A program made the position numbers and the translations under genes. A DNA stretch of 64,000 nt from Bradyrhizobium centrolobii. Its GTDB lineage: Bacteria > Pseudomonadota > Alphaproteobacteria > Rhizobiales > Xanthobacteraceae. Numbering within the stretch: position 1 is the first letter of the stretch; each line of letters begins with the position of its first letter. Shown piece after piece: positions 35,990-45,032 of the stretch. The notes under the pieces are model-generated. The model searched no databases, was not told the origin of the DNA, and was given only the letters and a program-made list of their open reading frames with translations. The stretch is from assembly GCF_001641635.1 (NCBI RefSeq), contig NZ_LUUB01000059.1, positions 37,244 to 101,243 of the forward strand, in the 5' to 3' direction.

Positions 35990-37252
35990 TCAGGCTAGCG
36001 CATCCGCTGCATCGCGGATGCCGGCATAGATCTCGTCAAGGTCTGCCATCGTGACACAATACGGCGGCATCACGTAGATCGTATTGCCGAGCGGCCGGAG
36101 CAGCAGATTCCGATCTTTGAAGAACGTTTGAAGCTTCGGACCGATACCCGCCAGATAGCCTGCATCCCTCGTCTTCAGATCGAGGGCTGTGATGGTGCCG
36201 GTGCGGCGGACGTTCTCAAAACGGGAGTCGGCGCGGAAGGACTCAATTGCCTGCTCTTGCATCGCGGCGAGGGAGATGACTCGCTGGCTCGTTGCTGGGA
36301 CCTGCCACAGATCCAGATTGGCTTTTGCCGCGGCGCAGGCCACGGGGTTGGCGGTATATGAGCTTGAGTGAAAGAACGTGCGCGTCCGGTCCTTGGAGTA
36401 ATGCGCATCAAAAATATCGGCGCGACAGAGTGTTACCGCGAGCGGAAGCGCTCCCCCCGTTATTCCTTTGGAGTAGCAGACGATATCGGGGCTGACATCG
36501 GCTTGCTCGCAGGCAAACAACGTCCCGGTGCGTCCCCAACCGGTCATGACCTCGTCCGCGATGAACAGGACCTCTGAGGCTTCGCAGATCCGCTTCATCT
36601 CTTTCAGCACCCAGGCCTCGTACATCAGCATCCCACCTGCCCCCAACACCAGAGGCTCCACGATAAAGGCGGCCGGAATTTCATCCCGGCATACGCTCTC
36701 GAGCGCATCGAGCGTTGCCTGCTCCTGGCCTCTCCTAGGGAATGGGATAGATGTAACGTCGAACAGCAGCGGCCCGTACGCCGCATTGAACAAGCCCCTC
36801 GCACCGACCGACATCCCGCCGACGGTGTCGCCGTGATAGGAATGTTGCATCACGATGATGCGTATGCGCTGTTTGCCGATGTTGTGCCAATAGCCGAGTG
36901 CCATTTTCAGGGCCACCTCGACGCTGGTCGATCCGCTGTCGGAGAAGAAGACATGGTCAAGGCCGCGGGGTGCGAGCTTTAGCAGCTGCGCCGCCAGCTC
37001 CTCGGCGGGATCATGGGTGTAGCCGGCGAATATGATCTGGTTCAGCTTGCCGGCTTGCTCCTTGATGGCGTTTACAACATGTGGGTGGCAATGACCGTGG
37101 GTTATGACCCACCAGGATGAGATCGCATCGATGATCCGGCGGCCGTCCGCGGTGTGGAGATAGGCCCCATCGCCGCGCACGATCCTGGTCATCTCGTCTT
37201 GGAGCGCGTGTTGCGTATAGGGGTGCCAGATAGGCGACTTGGACGTCGGCAT
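35990..37252 (-). CDS. bioA: Adenosylmethionine-8-amino-7-oxononanoate aminotransferase
   Basis: 420 residues, the normal BioA length. Converts KAPA to DAPA using AdoMet as amino donor, PLP-dependent. Visible motifs: IWHPYTQH at the start, SSWWVITHGHCHP, FFSDSGSTSVEVALKMALGYW, FIADEVMTGWGRTG, and the PLP lysine in CYSKGITGGALPLAVTL. Last gene of the minus-strand operon, three bases after bioD. Together with bioD and bioB it completes the late biotin pathway. Confidence 0.96.
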   Translation of the reverse strand: MPTSKSPIWHPYTQHALQDEMTRIVRGDGAYLHTADGRRIIDAISSWWVITHGHCHPHVVNAIKEQAGKLNQIIFAGYTHDPAEELAAQLLKLAPRGLDHVFFSDSGSTSVEVALKMALGYWHNIGKQRIRIIVMQHSYHGDTVGGMSVGARGLFNAAYGPLLFDVTSIPFPRRGQEQATLDALESVCRDEIPAAFIVEPLVLGAGGMLMYEAWVLKEMKRICEASEVLFIADEVMTGWGRTGTLFACEQADVSPDIVCYSKGITGGALPLAVTLCRADIFDAHYSKDRTRTFFHSSSYTANPVACAAAKANLDLWQVPATSQRVISLAAMQEQAIESFRADSRFENVRRTGTITALDLKTRDAGYLAGIGPKLQTFFKDRNLLLRPLGNTIYVMPPYCVTMADLDEIYAGIRDAADALA

Positions 37253-37255
37253 TAC

Positions 37256-37888
37256 CTAAGCCAGGAAATCATTGCGAACAAAGGAATTCTTGAACACGCA
37301 ATGCAACGTGTCTGCTGTGAGCGGTTCAATCCAGGGCAGCCGCCCCAGCCAGCGCACCCGTCCGATGTCGCAAATCGCGCTCTCGCTGTCCGGATTTCTT
37401 CTCCCGATAAAGGCAATTCCAAGGATGCGTATCTGCCGCTTTCGCAAAGCCTCGATCGAGAGCAGCGAGTGATTGATGGTTCCAAGCTCCGTGCTTGCGC
37501 AAAGCACAACGGGAAGCTGCCAGCGCTCGAAGATGTCAATATAGAGCGTGCTATTGGTCAGCGGCACCATCAGTCCCCCGGCTCCCTCGATAATGAGCGG
37601 CCGCTCGCCGGCCACCGGTACATTCAGCGAGTCAGCATCGATCCGAATCCCATCGAGTTCCGCAGAATGAAGAGGCGCAGCGGGCGTGCGAAGGCGGTAA
37701 AGCTCCGGCATGACGCGATCGGCCGAGAGGTTACCAAGGCGCGTGACGAGCTCGGTATCGGTCGCCTCCTCGAGCCCCGCCTGGATCGGTTTCCAATAGC
37801 TGGCTTCGATGAGGTGAGCGAGTCCGGCCGAAAAAACCGTCTTTCCGACCCCGGTTCCTGTGCCGGTGACGACGATCCGCGAGCTCAC
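37256..37888 (-). CDS. bioD: Dethiobiotin synthetase
   Basis: 210 residues. P-loop GTGTGVGKTVFSAGL near the N-terminus, YWKPIQAG and the nucleotide-binding EGAGGLMVPLTN. Carboxylates DAPA with ATP to form the ureido ring of dethiobiotin. Its start overlaps the bioF stop by four bases and its stop lies three bases from bioA, so the three are translationally linked. Confidence 0.95.
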   Translation of the reverse strand: MSSRIVVTGTGTGVGKTVFSAGLAHLIEASYWKPIQAGLEEATDTELVTRLGNLSADRVMPELYRLRTPAAPLHSAELDGIRIDADSLNVPVAGERPLIIEGAGGLMVPLTNSTLYIDIFERWQLPVVLCASTELGTINHSLLSIEALRKRQIRILGIAFIGRRNPDSESAICDIGRVRWLGRLPWIEPLTADTLHCVFKNSFVRNDFLA

Positions 37889-39039
37889 TGGATTTCACCT
37901 CGCGTCTCCTCCACCAGCGCATCGAGCATGGCACGCACGTCATCCTCCCCGACGTTCAGTGTCAGAGAAATTCGCAAACGGGCTGTGCCAGGCGGCACGG
38001 TCGGCGGCCGGATGCCGCGGACATCGAAACCGCGGGCCTGGAGGGAAGAGGCAAGCTGCATGGCACGCGCATTGTCGCCGACGATGTAGGGCACGATTTG
38101 CGAGCGTTGAGGACTCCGCAACCCGCGCACATCCATCTCCCGGTGCGTGAAGGCGACGAGGTCAGAAAGATTCCGTTGACGCTCCGGCTCCTCCTGCAGA
38201 ATCGCAAGCGCTTCCCGCACGGCGACGGCCATCAGTGGCGAGGGCGCGGTGGCGAAGATAAAGGGGCGGCAACGATTGATCATGAAATCGCGCAGCACGC
38301 CGGAGGCCGTAACAAGCGCGCCTGAAGCCCCCAACGCCTTGCCGCAGGTATGAAGGACCAGAAGATTCTCGCGGCCCTCATAGGCCGCGGTCAGTCCCCG
38401 CCCCTGTTCGCCATAGACGCCCGTGGCATGGGCCTCGTCCACCATCAGGAACGCATCATGCCGGTCGGCGATCGTGACCAGATCTTCAAGAGGCGCGAAA
38501 TCGCCGTCCATGCTATAGAGGCTTTCGGCCACGATCCACACGCGACCCATCCCACCCTCAGCCAGCCAGTCACGGATTGTGCTTTCGATAGATTGGGGAT
38601 CGTTATGAGCGCTGATGCGAACGTCGGCCCGGCCGGCTCGCGCGCCTTCATGAATGCTGGCGTGCACGAGAGAATCGAGTACGAGCAGATCGCCCCGCTG
38701 CGGTACTGTGGACAGAACGGCAAAATTTGCGACATAGCCGCCGCCAAAGAAGAGCGCGGCCTCCGCACCGAAGAATTTGGCAGCGTCTGCCTCGAGCTGT
38801 TCGTGCTCCTCGCAATTGCCGCGCAAGAGCCGCGAGCCGCCCGCTCCGATGGGGGTTCCGGCCTCGAGCGCCGCGGAAACGGCTTGTTTCATGCGCGGCG
38901 CGCTGGCAAGACCCAGATAATCGTTCGACGTAAAATCGACGCCCCCACGTGCCTTAAGTCCGCGCAGCCGATCTTCCTCTTTCAGAGCGCGCAGCGCTCC
39001 CGCGTATCTGGCAATCTTAGCCCCCTTGATGACGTTCAT
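37885..39039 (-). CDS. bioF: 8-amino-7-oxononanoate synthase
   Basis: 384 residues. Joins alanine and pimeloyl-CoA/ACP with loss of CO2; PLP enzyme of the alpha-oxoamine synthase family. Motifs: FTSNDYLGLA, GAGGSRLLRGNCEEHEQLE, FLMVDEAHATGVYGEQGRG and the PLP lysine in LHTCGKALGASGALV. Third gene of the operon, 89 bases after panD and overlapping bioD. Confidence 0.96.
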   Translation of the reverse strand: MNVIKGAKIARYAGALRALKEEDRLRGLKARGGVDFTSNDYLGLASAPRMKQAVSAALEAGTPIGAGGSRLLRGNCEEHEQLEADAAKFFGAEAALFFGGGYVANFAVLSTVPQRGDLLVLDSLVHASIHEGARAGRADVRISAHNDPQSIESTIRDWLAEGGMGRVWIVAESLYSMDGDFAPLEDLVTIADRHDAFLMVDEAHATGVYGEQGRGLTAAYEGRENLLVLHTCGKALGASGALVTASGVLRDFMINRCRPFIFATAPSPLMAVAVREALAILQEEPERQRNLSDLVAFTHREMDVRGLRSPQRSQIVPYIVGDNARAMQLASSLQARGFDVRGIRPPTVPPGTARLRISLTLNVGEDDVRAMLDALVEETRGEIQ

Positions 39040-39128
39040 TCCTCACCCGCGGCTAGCACGCTCGAGCTCACAAGAGTTCTGATGGAGATCAAAGACCAGG
39101 CCCGCCAGGATCGGCGGCCTCTTGGCCC

Positions 39129-39482
39129 TCAAACTGATTGGACGCGATTGTCTCGATCAACCAGCACGATGCGCGGCTTGAATGTTGCGGCCTCCTCCTC
39201 ATCAAACGAGGCATATGCCACGATGCTGATCTTGTCCCCGGGCATTCCTAGTCGCGCCGCCGCACCGTTCAGGTCGACAGCCCCCGAGCCCTGTGGCGCC
39301 TCGGTCACAAAGGTCGCAAAGCGCGCTCCAGTTTGCAGATTATAGATTTCGACGCGTTCGTTGATCAGGAACCCTGCAGCGTCGATGAGCGCACGATCAA
39401 TCGAAATCGAGCCCTCATAGTGGAGGTCGGATTCGGTGACCGAGGCGCAATGAATTTTGCCCTTCATGAGCGTAATCTGCAT
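39129..39482 (-). CDS. panD: Aspartate 1-decarboxylase precursor
   Basis: 117 residues. Self-cleaving pyruvoyl enzyme making beta-alanine for pantothenate and CoA. The processing site is HYEGSISID with cleavage between Gly24 and Ser25; Tyr and Arg residues of the active site region (SIDRALIDAAG, ERVEIYNLQTGARF) and the C-terminal KISIVAYASFDEEEA are typical. It is embedded between bioB and bioF, linking coenzyme A precursor supply to biotin synthesis. Confidence 0.95.
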   Translation of the reverse strand: MQITLMKGKIHCASVTESDLHYEGSISIDRALIDAAGFLINERVEIYNLQTGARFATFVTEAPQGSGAVDLNGAAARLGMPGDKISIVAYASFDEEEAATFKPRIVLVDRDNRVQSV

Positions 39483-39524
39483 GGATCCCCCCCTTATAGC
39501 TTCGCGTACAACGCACCCGCCGCT

Positions 39525-40529
39525 TTATTTGCCTCGCCCAAGTCCCGATGTCATTCCGAGCCGCTCGAGCAAATACGCGTCCCGTTCGGCCTGCGGGTTT
39601 TTGGTGGTCAGCAGCACATCGCCAATGAAAATCGAATTCGCGCCGGCCAGAAAGCACAGCGCCTGTAGTTCATCGCTCATGTACTGCCGCCCGGCAGACA
39701 AGCGAAGCACGCTTTTCGGCATCATGATCCGGGCCGTCGCAAGCAGCCGGACGAGCGCAATCGGATCTGGACGCTCGGCGGTCTCATTGACCGGCACACC
39801 CTTGACCTCGTTCCAGAGGTTGACCGGGACGCTTTCCGGATGTGTGGGAAGGTTGGCGAGCAGCACGAGCATGCCGATCCGATCTTCGACGCTCTCGCCC
39901 ATCCCGACAATGCCGCCGCAGCAGACCTTGATGCCGGCATCCCGGACATGGGTCAGCGTATCGATGCGATCCTGCAAGGTGCGGGTGGTGATGATCTTGC
40001 CGTAAAACTCCGGCGAGGTGTCCACGTTGTGATTATAGAAGTCGAGGCCGGCGTCAGCGAGCTGCGCCACCTGCTTGGACGTCAACATGCCAAGCGTGAC
40101 GCAGGTTTCCATGCCGAGGTCCTTAACCGCGCTGACCATCTCGCAGACCTTCTCGAGATCGCGTTCCTTTGGACCCCGCCAAGCCGCGGCCATGCAGAAG
40201 CGGCTTGCACCGGCATCCTTGGCACGCTGCGCGGCGCTGACCACATCGGCAGGGTCCATCAGGCGGGTCGCCTTCACACCCGCCTCATAGGAAGCGCTCT
40301 GTGAGCAATAGCCGCAATCTTCCGGACAGCCGCCGGTCTTGATGCTGAGCAGACTTGCAGCTTCGACCTTGTTTGGATCGAAGTTCTCCCGATGGACGGT
40401 TTGCGCCTGGAACATCAACTCGGCAAACGGCAGATGATAAATCGCTTTGGCCTCAGAGCGCTGCCAGTCCCTGCGAACCGGGGCGCCATTACTGCTGTCA
40501 TTCCGTTTCGCTCCCACAGCAGCAACCAT
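39525..40529 (-). CDS. bioB: Biotin synthase
   Basis: 334 residues. Radical SAM enzyme that inserts sulfur into dethiobiotin. The 4Fe-4S cluster motif is CPEDCGYCSQS; the second cluster residues lie in TCVTLGM and KVCCGGIVGMGES, with Arg in LRLSAGR. First gene of bioB-panD-bioF-bioD-bioA on the minus strand; start ATG 40529 has GGGAAG upstream. No bioC, bioH, bioZ or BioR-type site (TTATCTATAA) was recognised nearby. Confidence 0.97.
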   Translation of the reverse strand: MVAAVGAKRNDSSNGAPVRRDWQRSEAKAIYHLPFAELMFQAQTVHRENFDPNKVEAASLLSIKTGGCPEDCGYCSQSASYEAGVKATRLMDPADVVSAAQRAKDAGASRFCMAAAWRGPKERDLEKVCEMVSAVKDLGMETCVTLGMLTSKQVAQLADAGLDFYNHNVDTSPEFYGKIITTRTLQDRIDTLTHVRDAGIKVCCGGIVGMGESVEDRIGMLVLLANLPTHPESVPVNLWNEVKGVPVNETAERPDPIALVRLLATARIMMPKSVLRLSAGRQYMSDELQALCFLAGANSIFIGDVLLTTKNPQAERDAYLLERLGMTSGLGRGK

Positions 40530-41264
40530 AAGATTGACTTCCCATCATAGAACGGCGCACCGAGGGGCAGCCTGCAAAGCCTCATATACGGTTGGTCTGA
40601 ACAATGAAACCGGCGACTTTCGGGCCCCCGCGCGCGCTTCAAGCGAATATTCGCCCCGATGCGCAGAAATTCATCGCGAGGATCAGACACGCGCCGAATC
40701 TGCGGCCTACCGCCGCAACGCCTCCCGTACGACGGGTCCGGCGCAACCCGTCTCGATCGTATGCCTCTCGGCGCCGCCCGACCTGCCAATTTCTTCCAAA
40801 ACCGTTGGAAGACGTGAGCTTTTGCCACGCCATCCACCATTTCACTCAGATCGGAACGGCCGAGCCCGACAATTTGGAGCGGCTACCATTTCTGATAGGG
40901 AGATGGAATTTCTGCTGGCAGCACCACCAAAGCAACGACTCGTCTGTTTGCCCCTGCTTTATGATGGTCGCGCTACCCAAAGGGCCCCAAACCTAACGTA
41001 GCGGCAGATTGAGCCTGAAAGCGGCGGCTTCATTCTAGCAACAGAGCCAGTCACACCGATCACACCTGAAAGCCCCCACTCATGGCGCGCATAGAGCCGT
41101 TGGCCTCGCCGAGGAACGATCTCTATCGCGATCGGTCACAGCGGAGCAAACCGCCAGCACTCTCACTCATATGACGACCGCGACATCGCACTTTCGCCTA
41201 ACTATTGCAGCGCGCTCGGTCCCAAGATAGTTAAGCGACCGACAATGCAACGACAGAGCTATCC
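40530..41264. other. Divergent intergenic region, bioB/Dabb
   Basis: About 735 bases between divergent starts. Contains promoters presumably for the biotin operon and the Dabb gene. A minus-strand frame (GVAKAHVFQRFWKKLAG and following) hints at decayed coding sequence. A weak sigma54-like match (TGGCGCG-CATA-GAGCC, 41083-41098) lacks an upstream activator site. Confidence 0.4.
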
Positions 41265-41594
41265 ATGATCCGCCACATCGTCTTGTTCAGCGCCAGAGAT
41301 AATGACACTATCGAGCAGATGATGGAGGGCTTGTCGGTTCTCACCATGATTCCGCATGCGCGCCGGCTCGAGATCGCTCGCAATCGCAAGACAGATCAGC
41401 TCGGTAACGAGATCGACGTCGCCGTCTATGGTGAGTTCGACAATGAGACCGAACTTGCCGCTTACAAGGCGCATCGTCTTTATCAGGAATCGATCAGACG
41501 TGTGCGCCCCCTCCGGGAACTGCGCTTTGCGGCAGATTACGATGTCTCGACAGATGCGCGGTTCATGACGCGGCGCACTGGTAACACCGGATAA
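41265..41594 (+). CDS. Dabb-superfamily (stress-responsive alpha/beta barrel) protein
   Basis: 109 residues starting MIRHIVLFSARD, the usual opening of dimeric alpha/beta barrel (Dabb) proteins, followed by EVAVYGEF-like VAVYGEFDNETELAAYKAHRLYQE. Members are small dimers of varied or unknown function, some binding or cyclising small ligands. It precedes pabB by about 100 bases but there is no known functional tie. The ribosome binding site is weak. Confidence 0.8.
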   Translation: MIRHIVLFSARDNDTIEQMMEGLSVLTMIPHARRLEIARNRKTDQLGNEIDVAVYGEFDNETELAAYKAHRLYQESIRRVRPLRELRFAADYDVSTDARFMTRRTGNTG

Positions 41595-41696
41595 GCTGCT
41601 GCCCGATGCAATCCTGCCAGGTTCCCGGCGCGCCTCTCCTTGCGGGATCACGATTGAAGTGCGGTAGCGCTCATCCTTTAAGTGAATGATAGTCCC

Positions 41697-43094
41697 ATGC
41701 ACGTTCGCGAGTTGCAGTGGATAGAACCTGCTACAGCGATGCAGCGACTTGCGCTTCGATCGCACCTCACATTTTTCGATAGTTCAGCGGGCGACAGTTT
41801 GCTCGGGCGCTACTCATTTCTGACCTGCGATCCCTTCGGCACCTATATGGTGGCGAACGGGCGGCCGAGTTGGAACGGACAGCGCCTTGACGACGATGAT
41901 CCCTGGACGGTTCTTCGCGCGCTGCTTGCCTGCTACCCGCAAGAGCATCGCCCCGATCTTCCGCCGTTCCAGGGAGGGGCCGCCGGTTTTCTTAGCTACG
42001 ATCTGAACAGAACGTTGGAGCGATTGCCGGAGCTGGTCACGGGCGGTCGAGGCTTGCCTCAATCCATTCTGCATTTCTACGACGTCGTCCTTGGTTACGA
42101 TCACCGCGAGAAGAGATGCTGGATCGTCTCGACCGGATGGCCCGCGCAGAATCCAGCGCGTCGAACAGTGCGTGCGCAGCGGCGCGCTGATGAATTTGCG
42201 ACGCTGCTTGAAGACACAAATCCGCTTCCAGACAGGGGCGCTGGCGACGCCGGTCCGTGGTACTCCAATTTCAGCCGGCAAAGCTATGGCGCGGCGGTCA
42301 GCCGGGTCGTTGACCTGATTCTGGCAGGCGACGTTTTTCAGGCCAATGTTGCGCAGCGGTTCAGCGCCCACCTGTCACCTTCATTCGATCCGCTTGCCTT
42401 CTACCGCCGGCTACGGTTGCTCAATCCGGCTCCTTTTGCAGCCCTCCTGCGCTATGGCCGACTGACCATCGCATCGAGCTCGCCGGAGCGATTTTTGAAG
42501 CTGGACGGAGGACGGGTGGAAACCCGTCCCATCAAAGGCACGATCGCGCGCTGCGCTGACGCAAAAGAAGACCAGCGTCGCGCTGAAATGCTCGTTGCGT
42601 CCGAGAAGGACCGTGCCGAGAACATCATGATTGTCGACCTCCTGCGGAACGATCTATCGCGGGTTTGCACTCCGCATTCGGTCGAGGTTCCAGCGCTGTG
42701 CAAGCTCGAATCCTATGCCTCGGTGCACCACCTCGTCTCGATCGTTACCGGCGAGCTTGCCAGAGGCCAAGACGCCGTTTCCCTTCTTCAGGCCTGCTTT
42801 CCGGGCGGGTCAGTCACAGGGGCGCCAAAGGTGCGAGCGATGGAGATTATCGCGGACATCGAGCGGGTGGCGCGCGAGGTCTATTGCGGAGCAATCGGCT
42901 ATATCGGCTTCAACGGGCAGATGGACACCAACATTGCCATTCGCACTGTCACGTTCGACGACGATCGCGCTGTGTTTCACGCAGGCAGCGGGATCACAGC
43001 TATGTCGGATCCGGAAGGTGAGTACGAGGAGACGCTTGCCAAGGCGCAGCGTCTGTTCGACGCATTTCGAGCTGAAGGGTCGGGCCTCACTTGA
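41697..43094 (+). CDS. pabB: Aminodeoxychorismate synthase component I
   Basis: About 465 residues from ATG 41697; a GTG at 41682 is an alternative and neither has a strong ribosome binding site. Chorismate-utilising fold with FQANVAQRFSAHL, SSSPERFL, TRPIKGTIARC, EKDRAENIMIVDLLRNDLSRVC, GGSVTGAPKVRAMEII and YCGAIGYIGFNGQMDTNIAIRT. PIKGT rather than PIAGT is characteristic of PabB versus TrpE. Makes aminodeoxychorismate for folate with the amidotransferase encoded by the overlapping next gene. Confidence 0.92.
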   Translation: MHVRELQWIEPATAMQRLALRSHLTFFDSSAGDSLLGRYSFLTCDPFGTYMVANGRPSWNGQRLDDDDPWTVLRALLACYPQEHRPDLPPFQGGAAGFLSYDLNRTLERLPELVTGGRGLPQSILHFYDVVLGYDHREKRCWIVSTGWPAQNPARRTVRAQRRADEFATLLEDTNPLPDRGAGDAGPWYSNFSRQSYGAAVSRVVDLILAGDVFQANVAQRFSAHLSPSFDPLAFYRRLRLLNPAPFAALLRYGRLTIASSSPERFLKLDGGRVETRPIKGTIARCADAKEDQRRAEMLVASEKDRAENIMIVDLLRNDLSRVCTPHSVEVPALCKLESYASVHHLVSIVTGELARGQDAVSLLQACFPGGSVTGAPKVRAMEIIADIERVAREVYCGAIGYIGFNGQMDTNIAIRTVTFDDDRAVFHAGSGITAMSDPEGEYEETLAKAQRLFDAFRAEGSGLT

Positions 43095-43702
43095 TCCTCA
43101 TCATTGACAACTACGACTCCTTCGTTTTCAACATTGCCCGGTACTTCCAAAGGCTTGGTCAAGCAACGGAAGTGCGCCGCAATGATGCAGTGAGCATCAA
43201 GGACATCATTCGCCTCAGACCTGGGGCCGTGGTGATCTCCCCCGGTCCCTGCTCGCCGCATGAAGCCGGCATATCGACCGCGATTGTTCGCGAGTTATCG
43301 GGTCACGTCCCACTCCTCGGCATCTGCCTCGGACATCAGTGCATTGGGAGCGTCTTCGGTGGACGCGTGTCACGTGCCCGTCGCCCCATGCACGGCCGGT
43401 CCTCCAACATAACACATGATGGCACGGAGCTATTTCAGGATCTCCCCTCCCCCCTTTGTGTTGGGCGCTACCATTCTCTCATCGTCGAGCTCGATGAGCC
43501 TTGCACGCGTCACCTCGTTGTGACGGCGCGTTCGGAGGAAGGCGAGATCATGGCCATCGCACATCGTCACGAACCGACCTATGGCGTCCAGTTTCATCCG
43601 GAATCCATACTGAGCCAACAAGGGCATTTGCTGCTGAAGAACTTCCTGCGACTCGCACGAACCTCCCAGGACCGGGGCCATGCCATCGACTCCGGCCGTT
43701 GA
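43091..43702 (+). CDS. pabA: Aminodeoxychorismate/anthranilate synthase glutamine amidotransferase
   Basis: 203 residues starting at TTG 43091, which overlaps the pabB stop (TTGA). Class I glutamine amidotransferase: ILIIDNYDSFVFNIARYF, VVISPGPCSPHEAG, nucleophile Cys in LLGICLGHQCIG, and the His-Glu pair in YGVQFHPESILS. Supplies ammonia to PabB. The overlap implies translational coupling and a balanced complex. No pabC follows. Confidence 0.92.
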   Translation: MILIIDNYDSFVFNIARYFQRLGQATEVRRNDAVSIKDIIRLRPGAVVISPGPCSPHEAGISTAIVRELSGHVPLLGICLGHQCIGSVFGGRVSRARRPMHGRSSNITHDGTELFQDLPSPLCVGRYHSLIVELDEPCTRHLVVTARSEEGEIMAIAHRHEPTYGVQFHPESILSQQGHLLLKNFLRLARTSQDRGHAIDSGR

Positions 43703-43790
43703 TCTGATGGAACTATCGGAAGGGCCTGCTGAAGGAGCCCAAAAAGGTTTCGTTGAAGCAGGTGGATCGACTTAACTGCCCAACGCGGCG

Positions 43791-43976
43791 CTAGCGCCGA
43801 TGACCAAGGGGGATGCCGAGCTTTCGCGCCTTTTGACGCAACGATCCAGTCGTACGCCGTGTAAGTTTCGCAATTTTCGTGACGGGTGTCTTCGCCTTCG
43901 AGTGTGCACGTAGCTCCTTGACGTCGGCCTTCGTGTACTCGCGACGCACAATCTTCTTCTTTACCGCCTTAGCCAT
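43791..43976 (-). CDS. Small basic conserved protein
   Basis: 61 residues from ATG 43976 (GGAG six bases upstream). Very basic: MAKAVKKKIVRREYTKADVKELRAHSKAKT, then IAKLTRRTTGSLRQKARKLGIPLGHRR. The layout suggests a Myb/SANT- or HTH-like DNA-binding helix bundle. Similar small proteins are widespread in bradyrhizobia, but I know of no function. Convergent with pabA. Confidence 0.75.
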   Translation of the reverse strand: MAKAVKKKIVRREYTKADVKELRAHSKAKTPVTKIAKLTRRTTGSLRQKARKLGIPLGHRR

Positions 43977-45032
43977 AGTCACTCCGTTTGGGATCATTCG
44001 AGACGCATCTAGCAGGAAGAATGTTAGCTGCCAAGCATGTGCAGACGCATGCGCGAGGATCCGACGTATCGCGTTACCTCACCAACTTTCGAGCTGACTG
44101 ACTGCCGCCGGAGGAAACTCATTGGATTGAGCGAAAAGCAGGCCGACCGACGGTAGCAGAACTCCAATTGAGAATATTCTATTGGCTGACGACAGGGACG
44201 CCAGGAGAAGTAGTAGAAGACTTTCTGGAAATTGCAGATTTGCGTTGAGTAGCCGAAGCCGCTTGCGTTCCAGCGAGATCGCTCTCAACTGAGTAATCGC
44301 GCGGGTCTCCCAAGCCGCAGCGGCGGAGTGCAGCTCTTCATCTATTGTCAACAATCATCTCAGTTTGTCAGGATCTTCAACTCAGGTCTCAGCAATTTTT
44401 TGATTGTACGCTCAGTTCGGGATCAAGCCCTGGCTCGTCGTATGGCCTAAGCAGCGGGCTGGCGACGAAACGCGTGCAAAGACAAGCGGCGTCCCGACGC
44501 TTAGGGAGATTGAAAGCACATTGGAGCGCCTCACTGGTCGCGAGTGGCCCGGTAGGAAATCGTTTCCTTTGCCTATAGTACCGCGCCCAGCGGCAAGCAT
44601 CTCGGCTGTGCTGGCCGCTCGTTGTCATAGCTCGGAGTTTTTCGCTCGTCACGCGCCCTGGCTTGCACGCACGCGAGATGAGCGCCTATCCACAATCCGA
44701 CTGGTCACTCTCCCGGCACTCAAAACGCCGCAAGCCGTGCCGCGGGGGCGCTGGCGATTGCGATCTGCCCTCGTCAGGCTTTCCCCTCACGGCAGATTTG
44801 GCCAAGCGAGCAAGGAGATCCGGAACGCCGATATCGGGCCGTCGGACCATCAATACTGATGGCCATCAGCCAATGGCAACTTTTTTTCCGGGCCGGCAGA
44901 TCGCCTCGTGGGGTCAGGCACAAGCTTCTTGCGCATTGCGCCGTTCGAATGGAGCATATGCGAGTTGCCGATATCAAAGCTTGCGCAAGCCGTCGGTCTC
45001 GCGCTGATCGAGGCCCACGCGTCCTTGAACCA
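43977..45032. other. Gene-poor stretch, nothing firmly recognised
   Basis: A minus-strand frame at 44079-44354 contains a hydrophobic run (FPESLLLLLLASLSSANRIF) but no family or good start. Other frames look random. No RNA gene or repeat seen. Confidence 0.4.

Noticed and set aside
41083..41098. TGGCGCG-CATA-GAGCC upstream of the Dabb gene
   Set aside because: Spacing is right but the -12 half is poor and no TGT-N10-ACA site lies upstream.
44079..44354. Minus-strand frame with a hydrophobic leucine run
   Set aside because: No good start, no homology I recognise, and the surrounding region is decayed.
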